A DNA stretch of 64,000 nt. It comes from Maribacter litoralis. GTDB lineage: Bacteria; Bacteroidota; Bacteroidia; Flavobacteriales; Flavobacteriaceae. Both the position numbers and the translations under genes were made by a program. Location: NCBI RefSeq assembly GCF_003075045.1, contig NZ_QCZD01000002.1, positions 248,001-312,000 of the forward strand, read 5' to 3'. Below are positions 47,038 through 57,000 of the stretch, piece after piece. Within the stretch, counting starts at the first letter, position 1; the number at the start of each line of letters is the position of its first letter. Under the pieces are notes generated by a model. It had not been told where the DNA came from. It saw nothing but the letters and a program-made list of their open reading frames with translations, and did no database searches.

Positions 47038-48147
47038 TTGATACAAATTCACGATAAGTTTTTTAAACCTTTTTTAAGCGAGTCTGAAATTCTACAGGCC
47101 GTAAAATCGGTTGCCGATAAAATAGCGGCAGACTATAAAGACGAGACACCTATTTTTGTTGGTGTATTGAACGGGTCTTTTATGTTTGTTTCAGATTTGT
47201 TAAAAGCTTATCAGCACCCTTGCGAAGTGTCATTTGTAAGATTGAGTTCATACCAAGGCCTTACATCAACGGGCATTGTTGAAACCTTGTTAGATGTACC
47301 AGAAAATATTGAAGGTCGCAGTGTTATTATTCTAGAGGATATCATTGATACTGGGCGTACCTTGCAACAACTTGTGCATCTATTCTCGAAGACGAAGGTG
47401 AAGGAGTTTAAAATAGCCAGTCTTTTTTATAAGCCAGATGTTTACAAAGGGGAATATGCCATAGATTATTTTGGACTTGCAATACCCGATAATTTTATTG
47501 TGGGTTACGGACTGGATTACAACGAACAGGGAAGAAATTTAAAAGAAGTATACCAATTAAACCAAAAACATATGATCAATCTTGTACTCTTTGGTAAGCC
47601 AGGAGCCGGCAAGGGCACGCAAGCACAATTCCTAAAGGAAAAATATAATTTAAAGCATATTTCTACTGGAGATGTCTTTAGATTCAACATCAAGAACGGT
47701 ACGGAGCTAGGTACGCTAGCTAAGTCGTATATTGATAAAGGGGAGTTGGTTCCAGATGAGGTAACCATAAAAATGTTACAAGAAGAGGTGGAGAAGAATC
47801 CTGATGCGGACGGATTCATTTTTGACGGTTTTCCAAGAACGGCTGCACAGGCAGAAGCTCTAGATAATTTCTTGGAATCTAAGGATATGGGCGTTAATGC
47901 TACGATCGCTTTAGAGGCAAACGATGAAATTTTAATAGAACGTCTTTTGGAAAGAGGAAAAGTTAGTGGTAGAACAGATGATCAAGACGTAGCCAAAATC
48001 AGAAATCGTTTTGATGAGTACAATGAGAAAACTACTCCTGTTAAAGAATTTTATGAGGCTCAAAATAAGTTTTATAGTGTAAACGGTATCGGTACTATTG
48101 CCGAAATTACCGAACGCCTAACCGAAGTAATCGAAGGCTTAAAATAA
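47038..48147 (+). CDS. adk: Fusion: hypoxanthine phosphoribosyltransferase plus adenylate kinase
   Basis: A 369-residue bifunctional enzyme. Residues 1 to about 175 are a purine phosphoribosyltransferase (VILEDIIDTGRTLQQL, the PRPP motif; FVGVLNGSFMFVSDLL). From about 179 it is adenylate kinase: P-loop VLFGKPGAGKGTQAQFL, FDGFPRTAAQAEAL, and the short LID seen in this phylum (ERGKVSGRTDDQD). It therefore couples purine salvage with AMP/ADP balance. The start must be TTG at 47038: the codon before that frame reaches a stop, and the nearby ATG (47031) is in another frame that stops after eight codons. TATCTTTG at 47007-47014 may be the -7 element. Confidence 0.93.
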   Translation: MIQIHDKFFKPFLSESEILQAVKSVADKIAADYKDETPIFVGVLNGSFMFVSDLLKAYQHPCEVSFVRLSSYQGLTSTGIVETLLDVPENIEGRSVIILEDIIDTGRTLQQLVHLFSKTKVKEFKIASLFYKPDVYKGEYAIDYFGLAIPDNFIVGYGLDYNEQGRNLKEVYQLNQKHMINLVLFGKPGAGKGTQAQFLKEKYNLKHISTGDVFRFNIKNGTELGTLAKSYIDKGELVPDEVTIKMLQEEVEKNPDADGFIFDGFPRTAAQAEALDNFLESKDMGVNATIALEANDEILIERLLERGKVSGRTDDQDVAKIRNRFDEYNEKTTPVKEFYEAQNKFYSVNGIGTIAEITERLTEVIEGLK

Positions 48148-48202
48148 TATAAAGTTTGCTTCAACTAGTTTTGATGTAAATTTTTGAACTGAATAGAAAA
48201 TA

Positions 48203-49204
48203 ATGACCGAAGGGAATTTTGTAGACTACGTTAAGGTAAGTTTGGCTTCTGGTAAAGGAGGCAAGGGATCTGTGCATTTGCACCGTGAAAAATTTATTAC
48301 CAAAGGTGGTCCTGATGGTGGAGATGGTGGTCGTGGAGGTCATATTATAGTTCGTGGTAATGAAAATCTGTGGACATTAGTAAACTTCAAATACAAGAAA
48401 CATTTTAAGGCCGGTCATGGTGCGCACGGTAGTAAGAGCCGAAGTACCGGGGCAGATGGTGAAGATGTTTATTTAGATGTGCCGTTAGGTACCGTTGTAA
48501 AAGATTTTGAAACGAAAGAGGTTCTTTTTGAAATCACCGAACATGGTGAGGAAAAAATACTGCTTAAAGGTGGTATGGGCGGTAGAGGTAACTGGCATTT
48601 TAGAACGGCCACAAACCAAACACCACGATACGCACAACCTGGTATGGACGGTCTGGAAGGAGAGTTTCTTTTAGAACTTAAAGTACTGGCAGATGTTGGT
48701 CTTGTAGGTTTTCCAAATGCAGGTAAGTCCACGTTGCTAAGTGTAATTACTTCTGCAAAACCTAAAATTGCCGATTATGAATTTACAACCTTAAAACCGA
48801 ACTTAGGTATTGTAGAATACCGAGATTTTAAGAGTTTTGTTATGGCAGATATTCCTGGTATTATAGAAGGTGCTGCAGAAGGTAAAGGTTTAGGTCATTA
48901 TTTTTTAAGACATATTGAGCGTAATGCCAATTTGTTGTTTTTAATTCCTGCGGATAGTAAGGATATCAGTAAAGAATATGAGATTTTGTTAGATGAACTA
49001 CGCCGTTATAACCCCGAATTGTTAGATAAGGAACGACTTATTTGTATATCAAAAAGTGATATGCTAGACGAGGAACTTATGGATGAAATGAAGGCAGAGC
49101 TCAATAGTGAGTTTGGCGATACTCCGTTTATGTTCATATCTTCAGTTGCCCAAATGGGTATAGTAGAACTAAAAGATAAACTTTGGGCTATGCTAAACGC
49201 TTAG
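48203..49204 (+). CDS. obgE: GTPase ObgE
   Basis: Essential ribosome-assembly and stress GTPase. The 333 residues have the glycine-rich Obg fold at the N-terminus ([28 protein letters not shown]), then a G domain with [11 protein letters not shown] (about 165-175), switch region [28 protein letters not shown] and a KSD-type ISKSDMLD motif. The C-terminal OCT domain is absent, as usual in this phylum. 55 bases behind the Hpt-Adk gene, a common flavobacterial neighbourhood. Confidence 0.97.
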   Translation: MTEGNFVDYVKVSLASGKGGKGSVHLHREKFITKGGPDGGDGGRGGHIIVRGNENLWTLVNFKYKKHFKAGHGAHGSKSRSTGADGEDVYLDVPLGTVVKDFETKEVLFEITEHGEEKILLKGGMGGRGNWHFRTATNQTPRYAQPGMDGLEGEFLLELKVLADVGLVGFPNAGKSTLLSVITSAKPKIADYEFTTLKPNLGIVEYRDFKSFVMADIPGIIEGAAEGKGLGHYFLRHIERNANLLFLIPADSKDISKEYEILLDELRRYNPELLDKERLICISKSDMLDEELMDEMKAELNSEFGDTPFMFISSVAQMGIVELKDKLWAMLNA

Positions 49205-49270
49205 TCGAATACCTTTGTAAAAACATAGTTTACTCTTATATTTTCTTTAATTTTAAGAAAATACGTTGTT

Positions 49271-49789
49271 ATGAGAACATTTTTAATTGGTGCTTTGTTG
49301 GTTGTATTGTCTTCTTGCGGTGTGGCAAGGGTCAATTATGATTATGATAGCAAAACCGATTTCTCTTCTTACTCCACTTTTAATTATTATGCCGATATGG
49401 AAACCGGTCTAAGTGAATTGGACGAGAAAAGACTTATGGATGCCCTAGATGCCACTCTTGGAGAGAAGGGATATATGTTTGCCGAAGAGCCCGATCTTTT
49501 CATTAATATTAAAAGCACGGTTTTTCAATCTCAAGGAGGTAATAATGTTGGAGTAGGACTCGGTGGTGGCGGAGGTAATGTTGGTGGCGGAGTATCAATT
49601 GGTATTCCTGTTGGCGGACCTAAATTGACTCGTGAACTCCAAATTGATTTTGTAGATGCCAATAAAGACATGCTTATATGGCAAGCCATAAGCGAAAGCC
49701 CATTTCGTGAAGGGGATACTCCACAAGAAAAATCGGAAAAGCTAAGAGCTGTAGTTGATAAAATTTTTAGTAAATACCCACCTGAATAG
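49271..49789 (+). CDS. DUF4136 lipoprotein
   Basis: A 172-residue lipoprotein: the signal peptide ends in the lipobox LSSC, with the Cys near 16. The body has the DUF4136 opening VNYDYDSKTDFSSYSTFNYY and a glycine-rich loop (GVGLGGGGGNVGGG). Members are outer-membrane-associated with unknown function. It is downstream of obgE and converges on the transglutaminase gene with 2 bases between the stops. Confidence 0.87.
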   Translation: MRTFLIGALLVVLSSCGVARVNYDYDSKTDFSSYSTFNYYADMETGLSELDEKRLMDALDATLGEKGYMFAEEPDLFINIKSTVFQSQGGNNVGVGLGGGGGNVGGGVSIGIPVGGPKLTRELQIDFVDANKDMLIWQAISESPFREGDTPQEKSEKLRAVVDKIFSKYPPE

Positions 49790-49791
49790 TT

Positions 49792-50796
49792 TTACTTTAC
49801 TTTAATGACATAAGTGGCTATAAGATGGTCTTTGGTTGAAATATGAACATCATAAAGTCCTTTTTTAGTAAACTTTTGCGCTAAGCTAATCTCGTTCTTT
49901 TTTCTACTATTTTTAGGGGTAACCACTTTTTGACCGCCTCCCTTATTTAGTAATAAATAAATTTCATCATTGAACGAATCAGGGACTTTTAATTTGAACG
50001 TTACCGCAATTCCTTTTGTAATTTGATGATGCATGCGCTCTGGGGCTATAGGAACAATAGGCGCTAAAAATGCTTCCTTATAAACTACCGGTGCATTGAT
50101 AAACGTTTTAAATGCATCATCGTTAGCGCTATGGGTGGTATCTTTCTCAGTTGGAAAATGGTTCTTTGCAAATAGTGCGGGATCCGCAAGAAAATAGCCA
50201 TCAAAGTAATCTGCATTGAACATGGGCTCACCGTTTAAGATGACAGTTTCTCCTGCAGACCAAGTTGCATCGCACCAGTACCAAGTATCGTTTATTTTTA
50301 TTCTGTTCCAAGAATGATTGGGTGCACTATCTTCTTTTAAACGTAATGTAGGTGTTCGTCCGTAACCATCTACAATATCACACTCAAATCCTGCTAAATT
50401 TATCATTTCCTTTACCAAGTAGGCATAGCCTGTACAAGCCGTTTTTTTATTTTCCAGTAAAGCTTTAAATACCTTCGGAGTTCTGGCTGTATTCCAATTC
50501 AAAAAAGCTTGCCGGTCTTTAGCAAGCCTTTTTCTTTTGTGGCTTATTTTTTGGTAAGACGAATAATCATTTTCAATGTTAGTGCCGATCCAAGTATAAA
50601 TAGCCCTTATTTTTTCAACATCGGTTGGTAACGATGCTGTTAGATTATAGGTAAGCACAGGTAAGTTTGTTAGGCTTGCACCTGTATAATACTGTGCAAT
50701 ACTATCCGCTTTTTTAAAATCTATTTCAGAGAAATCTGATCGTTGGGCAAAACAGGAAATTGAAAGTAATAATGTTGCTAAGAGAACAATTTTCAT
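49792..50796 (-). CDS. Secreted transglutaminase-like protein
   Basis: A 334-residue protein with signal peptide (MKIVLLATLLLSISCFAQ). The transglutaminase/protease-like triad is visible: Cys in KKTACTGYAYLVKEM, His in NHSWNRIKINDTW and Asp in WCDATWSAG. The C-terminal third is beta-rich. Its start overlaps the end of the upstream carboxypeptidase-regulatory gene by four bases (ATGA), so they are translated together. Target and whether it ligates or cleaves are unknown. Confidence 0.83.
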   Translation of the reverse strand: MKIVLLATLLLSISCFAQRSDFSEIDFKKADSIAQYYTGASLTNLPVLTYNLTASLPTDVEKIRAIYTWIGTNIENDYSSYQKISHKRKRLAKDRQAFLNWNTARTPKVFKALLENKKTACTGYAYLVKEMINLAGFECDIVDGYGRTPTLRLKEDSAPNHSWNRIKINDTWYWCDATWSAGETVILNGEPMFNADYFDGYFLADPALFAKNHFPTEKDTTHSANDDAFKTFINAPVVYKEAFLAPIVPIAPERMHHQITKGIAVTFKLKVPDSFNDEIYLLLNKGGGQKVVTPKNSRKKNEISLAQKFTKKGLYDVHISTKDHLIATYVIKVK

Positions 50797-51524
50797 TTTT
50801 TAAAAATGTCTGCGATTTTTTGAAAAATGTTTCTTTTGCTGGTGTAAGCTCCTGTAATTACAACTTCGCCCATTAACTCCACATCGTAAGTGTCAAAGGA
50901 AATATTGATATCAATGTTTGAATTTCCACTTGCTTCTACCTTGTATGTTTTGGTTTCGTAACCAATGAAGCTAAAGACTAAAATGTCATTTTCTGCCAAT
51001 TGTTGGGGAAATTCAAACTTACCATCAAAATCGGTTTGGGTACCAACGGCTGTTCCTTTTAAAACAACATTTACACCGGGTAAGGGTTCGTTCGCCTCAT
51101 CTACAATGCTACCTGTTACAGTGTATTTTTCCTGTACGGTTTCAACATACGAGATATCACCCATAATATTAGAAGAGGTTATCTCAATCGGTGTTTCAGT
51201 GTTTACTATTTCTTGTGCTGTTACATAAGTCGCGCAAAGTGCCAATAATGAAAAGCCCATCATTGCTATTCCTTTGTGTAGTATAGAATTGTTCATAGTG
51301 TGTAATGCGTTAGTTTCATACGTTTTAAGTTGTGATGCCTTGAACATGCCACATGTATTTTTATTAGAGCTCAAATGCTTTATAAGCCCAGGGTCAGATA
51401 ACTTGGAGAAATCTATAACTTCCTTTTCACAGCTTTGGCAAAAGCCTCCTTTTTCGGTTTTACTAAAATTACTAAATTTTTCTTTGCATGGTTCTTTTAC
51501 GGCAAGGGTGAATGTACTTTTCAT
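50793..51524 (-). CDS. Membrane protein with carboxypeptidase-regulatory-like domain
   Basis: A 243-residue protein. The N-terminal cytoplasmic part carries a Cys pair (FCQSCEKEVIDF), followed by one membrane helix (about 84-103), then a carboxypeptidase-regulatory-like sandwich (YTVTGSIVDEANEPLPGVNV; FSFIGYETKTYKV; about 130-205). After it comes DVELMGEVVITGAYTSKRN, which looks like the start of a TonB plug. Four-base coupling to the transglutaminase gene suggests one surface or envelope complex. An upstream motif is shared with the alpha-2-macroglobulin gene. Confidence 0.74.
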   Translation of the reverse strand: MKSTFTLAVKEPCKEKFSNFSKTEKGGFCQSCEKEVIDFSKLSDPGLIKHLSSNKNTCGMFKASQLKTYETNALHTMNNSILHKGIAMMGFSLLALCATYVTAQEIVNTETPIEITSSNIMGDISYVETVQEKYTVTGSIVDEANEPLPGVNVVLKGTAVGTQTDFDGKFEFPQQLAENDILVFSFIGYETKTYKVEASGNSNIDINISFDTYDVELMGEVVITGAYTSKRNIFQKIADIFKK

Positions 51525-51584
51525 AATATTATGGTTTTATATCTATACCTCTAAAGTATGTTGGAACCCGGTCTTTTAAAATGA

Positions 51585-51618
51585 ACAATGAGTGTAGGAG
51601 TAGTTTCAGTGAGTTAAC
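51585..51618 (-). promoter_or_regulatory. Candidate regulatory site upstream of the carboxypeptidase-regulatory gene
   Basis: The plus-strand sequence AATGAACAATGAGTGTA starts at 51580 and is followed about 9 bases later by TTTCAGTGAGTTAAC. It is 17 of 17 bases but for one mismatch with the site upstream of the alpha-2-macroglobulin gene. It lies 55-95 bases before the start codon, where an activator would bind. No regulator is identified. Confidence 0.4.
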
Positions 51619-51729
51619 AACATATAGTGCTGTTTTATTAATCAATTATTTTGGATACAAATGATTAAATATCAGAGGTTAAGAATGGTGGTAAATAGTG
51701 AAATAAATATGTTTAGAATTAAATCATGT

Positions 51730-51737
51730 TATTTTTG
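51730..51737 (+). promoter_or_regulatory. Predicted -7 element TATTTTTG of the M13 peptidase gene
   Basis: An exact TANNTTTG match 57 bases before the ATG, leaving a normal leader. A clear -33 TTG box is not seen at the right distance. Confidence 0.35.
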
Positions 51738-51793
51738 TAACAAAACTCAAAACGAGCGTCATATAGACCGACACGTTTAAAATTAACTCACAA

Positions 51794-53842
51794 ATGAAAA
51801 AAGTTTATTTATTGGCTGCCGGTTTGGTAGCCTTGGCTTCTTGTAAAGAAGAGGCTAAACCAACTGCCGAGGCAGAAAAAATTCCTGGTATCGTTCTCGC
51901 CAATATGGATACCACTCAAAACCCGAAATCAGATTTCTATAATTATGTGAATGGAAATTGGATGAAGTTTACAGAAATACCAGATGATAGAACCAGTTGG
52001 GGAGGTTTTAGCGTACTTCGTAAATCTACAGATGACGATGTATTGAAGATTTTGGCTACGGCAAAGGAAAGTGGTAATTACGCCGCAGATACCGATCAAG
52101 CCAAGGCATTGGCAATTTTTGATACGAAATTGGATACTGCTGCTAGAAATAAAGCAGGTGTTGCTCCGTTAGATGAGGCTTTTGATGCTATCGCTTCTGT
52201 TAAAAATTTGAATGACCTACAAACTGTTATCGCTAAAAATGCTGCAGTTTCTACACCGTTTATAAGTATTGGTGCAGGTGCAGATTTAAATAACAGTAGC
52301 ATGAACGCCGTGTATTTAGGTGCGAACGGATTAGGATTGCCAGATCGTGATTTCTACTTTGATGAAGATGAAAAATCTGTAGAAATTCGTGAAGAATACA
52401 AGAAGCACGTATCTAGAATGTTGCAGAAACTTGGAGATTCTGAAGCAGAGGCTACTAAGGCAGCCGATAAAATTCTTGCTTTGGAAACACAATTGGCAGA
52501 ACCACGTTTAAACAAGGTTGAGCGTAGAGATGCTAGAAATTACAACAACCCAAGAACTATTGCCGAGGTTGATAAAATGTTGTCTACCATTGATATGAAT
52601 AAGTTGATTTCTGACCTGGGAATCACTAAAAAATTCGATACGCTTTTGGTAACGCAATTGAGATATACGGAGTATTTGGACAAGTTCTTAAAAACAACTC
52701 CGATCGAGGATATTAAAACTTTGGTTAGATGGGATACGTTCAACAATGCTGCCGGTAGATTAACTACAGATATTGAAACTGCCAATTGGGAGTTTTATAG
52801 TAAGTTCTTAAGAGGTGCTAAAGAACAACGCCCAGCAGACGAGCGTGCGTTGGCTACGGTAAATGGTACTGTAGGTGAGGCACTTGGACAGTTGTATGTT
52901 GATGCCAAGTTTCCGCCAGAAGCAAAGGCAAAGGCAGAGCTGATGATCTCTAATGTAATAGATGCTTTTAAGGAACGTATTTCTGTTTTGGATTGGATGA
53001 GCGATTCTACAAAAACAAAAGCAATTGAAAAGTTAGATAAGTTTACCGTGAAAATTGCATATCCCGATAAATGGGAAGATTATTCTACTATGGAAGTATC
53101 TGGAGATAAGTCTTATTTTGAAAATATGACTGCAGTAGATAAATGGGGAGAGTTGAAAAATTTTGCTGAAATAGGTGAGCCTGTTGATAAAACTAAATGG
53201 GGAATGTCTCCACAGACCGTAAATGCATATTTTAACCCATTGAACAACGAGATTGTTTTTCCTGCAGCAATTTTGCAACCTCCTTTCTATAACTATACCG
53301 CTGATGAAGCTGTAAATTATGGAGGTATAGGTGCTGTTATCGGTCATGAAATTTCTCATGCTTTTGATGACAGTGGCTCTCGTTTTGATGCTGATGGAAA
53401 TCTTAAAAACTGGTGGACAGAAGAAGATTTAAAAGCTTTTACAGAAAGAGCTGATGCTTTAGCCGTACAATACGATAGTGTTATGGTATTGCCTGATGTT
53501 TACGTGAACGGTAAATTTACCTTAGGTGAGAATATTGGTGACTTAGGCGGATTGTTAGGTGCTTATGATGGGTTACAAAAGTACTATGAAGAAAACGGTC
53601 GTCCGGAGGATATTGATGGTTTTACCGCAGAACAGCGTTTCTTTATGTCTTGGGCTACGGTTTGGAGAACAAAAAGTAGAGACGAGGCTTTGAGAACACA
53701 GATCAAAACTGATCCGCATTCTCCTGGTATGGTAAGAGCTACACAGCCATTATTGAACATTCAAGCGTTTTACGATGCTTTTGATATCAAAGAAGGTGAT
53801 GAAATGTACCTTGCTCCAGAAAAGAGAGTTCATATTTGGTAA
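51794..53842 (+). CDS. M13-family (neprilysin-like) metallopeptidase, lipoprotein
   Basis: A 682-residue zinc peptidase. The signal ends in a lipobox (LAAGLVALASC, Cys near 17), so it is lipid-anchored. The zinc motif HEISHAFDD is near 517, the third ligand is in ENIGDLGG, and the C-terminus ends in Trp as in neprilysin. NAYFNPLNNEIVFPAAILQPPF is the conserved region before the active site. It probably cleaves peptides outside the cytoplasm. A strong terminator follows. Confidence 0.95.
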   Translation: MKKVYLLAAGLVALASCKEEAKPTAEAEKIPGIVLANMDTTQNPKSDFYNYVNGNWMKFTEIPDDRTSWGGFSVLRKSTDDDVLKILATAKESGNYAADTDQAKALAIFDTKLDTAARNKAGVAPLDEAFDAIASVKNLNDLQTVIAKNAAVSTPFISIGAGADLNNSSMNAVYLGANGLGLPDRDFYFDEDEKSVEIREEYKKHVSRMLQKLGDSEAEATKAADKILALETQLAEPRLNKVERRDARNYNNPRTIAEVDKMLSTIDMNKLISDLGITKKFDTLLVTQLRYTEYLDKFLKTTPIEDIKTLVRWDTFNNAAGRLTTDIETANWEFYSKFLRGAKEQRPADERALATVNGTVGEALGQLYVDAKFPPEAKAKAELMISNVIDAFKERISVLDWMSDSTKTKAIEKLDKFTVKIAYPDKWEDYSTMEVSGDKSYFENMTAVDKWGELKNFAEIGEPVDKTKWGMSPQTVNAYFNPLNNEIVFPAAILQPPFYNYTADEAVNYGGIGAVIGHEISHAFDDSGSRFDADGNLKNWWTEEDLKAFTERADALAVQYDSVMVLPDVYVNGKFTLGENIGDLGGLLGAYDGLQKYYEENGRPEDIDGFTAEQRFFMSWATVWRTKSRDEALRTQIKTDPHSPGMVRATQPLLNIQAFYDAFDIKEGDEMYLAPEKRVHIW

Positions 53843-53861
53843 ACTATTTTTAGTATAATAG

Positions 53862-53893
53862 AAAAGGGCGCTACAATGTAGCGCCCTTTTTTT
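53862..53893 (+). terminator. Terminator of the M13 peptidase gene
   Basis: Stem gggcgctac / gtagcgccc with a three-base loop and a following run of Ts. Confidence 0.92.
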
Positions 53894-53902
53894 GTTTTAG
53901 TT

Positions 53903-54008
53903 CGTCATTGCGAGGAGTTTTTCGCGACGAAGCAATTTGTCTGTTCATGTTTGCGAGTTGATTTTAGTTGGTTAACAAACAGATTACTTCACTACGTTCG
54001 TAATGATG
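53903..54008. repeat. REP-like imperfect palindrome abutting the alpha-2-macroglobulin stop codon
   Basis: The left arm begins cgtcattgcgaggag and continues cgacgaagcaat (53903-53945). The right arm contains cagattacttcactacg then ttcgtaatgatg (53978-54008). Its reverse complement matches the left arm with several substitutions and one gap, so the whole folds into a long interrupted hairpin. The sequence type (GTCATTGCGAGGA with GACGAAGCAAT) resembles dispersed intergenic repeats I know from several bacterial groups. It ends exactly one base before the stop codon of the next gene. Only one copy is in this window. Confidence 0.7.
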
Positions 54009-57000
54009 TTAATTTTCTACAGAAACTCGTACTCCTTCACTATGACTAGTAAATTCTGGAGCGTACATGCTTTCAATTGTTGTAATACCGTTACTGAAAT
54101 TACCTGCATTGTTTACCCGTACATCATATTCAAAGACATAGACGCCTTTGGGTAAATAGTCAAAAAAGAAATTGGTGCTGGCATCTTTCGTGCTTTCGTA
54201 ATACCCCAATCCGTCTTGCCATTTATATCTAGAAATTACGTTAACGGGCTCAAAACCTGCCGCTCTCATATCTTTCATATGTATAAACTCCATACCTCTG
54301 TCCGATCGTAGCTCAATTCTTATTTTAACCAAATCCCCCACTTTTAAAGTAGTATTATCCGTTACTTCGGAAATCACTTCGCCAGTATCGGTATTCTTCT
54401 TCAAAAAGATTTTTTTCTTTAATTGTAGTGGAGTCTCGGCACTGGTTATTTTGTCCAAATCCTCAAAATATTGCCAGTACAATGCGCCCCAAGCTATACC
54501 GTTTCCTTTTTTACTTATTTGTACTTCGCCCATTTTAGGGGTTACTTCGGCAGTATTCCAAGAAGTTTTAAAATATCCTGTACCTGCTTCAACTTTAACA
54601 TCCTCTAATGTAGAAGACTCTAATTGTTCCCCTCCAATCAAGACATCGACTGCATCGGTTACCGATAACCAATCGCTTCCTTGCAATAGCAATGCATACA
54701 CCGCTTCGGTAGTTGCTTTGGTGGTGCTCCATTGGTTGGTCTGCTTATTTTTTAATAACCAGATTTTAAGATTATCTATAGTCTCAATATCGGTAGGTCG
54801 AATTTCAGAAAATGCTTCAATCAATAAAGCTTGTGTTTCTATAGGTGCTTGATACCAAAACCAAGAACTGGTATTACTTTTCCAGTACATGCCCAATTCA
54901 TCATTGGTAATGCTATTTTCTTCTAAAGCCTGAATTATTTTTGAAGCTGTTTTTGTATCATCCGTTCTTTGTAATATTAATGCTAACATTCCTTGGGCAT
55001 ACAAACTTCTTTTTGGCCAGTACTTTTTGGCTTGTTCAATATAATAAGCAATGATTTTGTCCACTTTTTTAGACGCTTCAATATCTTTAAAGAAGCTTCT
55101 CATGTATAAATAATGAACCTGATTTGCACTTAGGTGGTCATCATTTATATTAGAGGTATGTTTCTTCATCTCTTCATATTCCTTTACGAATTCGTTATCG
55201 AGATAGTCAATTGCTTTTTTAATCATTTCTGATTTTGAATTGAATGAAATTGACAAATCATCTGTATTGGTGTCTTCAGAGGTAGTTAATTTGTTCAAAT
55301 GCCCCATGCCGGTAACGATATGTTGGGTAATATATCTGTTATCTGGTCCACCGTTGAACCATGCCCAAGCTCCGTTTGAATTCTGATTCTGAATAAGCTT
55401 GTTCAAAGCCGATTGCTGCTCGTTTTTCATTTTGTTCATATTGAACAACAAGCCTATTCTTTTCTTTTGCTCGCTTTCAGATTGTGCATCTCGTAACCAA
55501 GGTGTTTCTTGAATTAATAAAGACTTTAATTCTTCATTCTTTTCAAGATTGCTCAATAAAGCATCAGAACTTGCCCATTGATCGAACACTTCTTGTATTC
55601 TTGGGTTACTATTGGCTATATAACTTGCTAGTGAATTAGCATAGTATCTTGAGAACGTTTGCTCGTTGCAATCATAAGGGTACTCCATTAAGTAAGGCAA
55701 GGCTTGTACTGCATACCACGCAGGATTGGAAGTCATCTCCAAAGTCAGTTTGTGATGTTTTAAAGACGCTGAATTCGTGTTCTTCAATTTATCAAGAGTG
55801 AAGGTTTTGGTTTGATTACTTCGAACCCACATGGGTAAGGTTTCGGTTACTAATGTTCTGTTAGACAAAACGGGCAACATATTTTGTTCACCATCGGAGA
55901 AATCACCAGCTTTTGCAATGACTTTGTATTGAACAGTTTGCAACCTTTCAGGTATTTTAAGACGCCAAGAAACTTGGGTGTTTCCCATAGTGTCTACTTC
56001 AAAGGATTTTGCTTCAAGAATATCTGACGATTCCATCAATTCTTTAGTAATATCTGTACCTGTTAGTCCATCTGTCAGTTCTAACTTTGCCTGACCGGAT
56101 AATAATTTTTGTGTTAAATTGGAAATTTTGGTGCTTATGGTAATGGTGTCCCCTTCACGTAAAAAGCGAGGAGCATTTGGTATGACCATTAACTCTTTCT
56201 GGGTTACTGTATTCAGGTTGGTAATGCTACTTTCCAGTTCTTTGGTATGCGCCAAAAGTTGTACGTTCCAACGGGTCAATGCTTCGGGAGAAGTGAAGCT
56301 GAACGAAACATTTCCTTCTTTATCAGTCTTTAATTGTGGAAAGAAAAAAGCGGTTTCTTGAAGATTCTTTCTAATTTTCACTGATTCAAAATCTGTTTGT
56401 ACTGTTTCTTCTGTTTCTGCTTCGGGATCCGTAATTTCAACCCCCGCAACTTTTCCGGATAACTCACTTTCAATATCATTAGCTCCATAACCAACAGTAA
56501 CCACTTCATCTAACATGGCATTATCCGTCATCATAGCCGTTGGTGCGGCTGTTTTATACAATCTTCGTGATTCATTGAAATATCCAAAACTCCCAAAATT
56601 TAGTCCGAACATATCGAAGGCATCAAATTGTATATTTGGGTAGTTATGGTTGGTATTTTGTGTAAATGTTTGAAAGTCAATAGTGGAAAAACTTCTATTG
56701 GCATTAGCTCTTCTTTGCGTATAATAATTTGGTTTGCTTAACGGATTAAAATACCAAGCGTGGGGTTTAAACTGGTCTAAAGAAGCATCATACATGCTTG
56801 CTAATAGTTCGGCACTTACTTTTTCGCCTTCAGGTCCTTTTATTTTAAATGACCAAGTTTCTTCTGCACCAGGGGCAATTTTGTCCCTAAATGTCATGGT
56901 TTCTATTTGAAGATCGCTAGAAGGGTAGGGCACGGCAACCATATAATTGCTCGCCTCAAAGTCATTGGCAAATGCATAGCTATAGGACACCAAGAATCCG

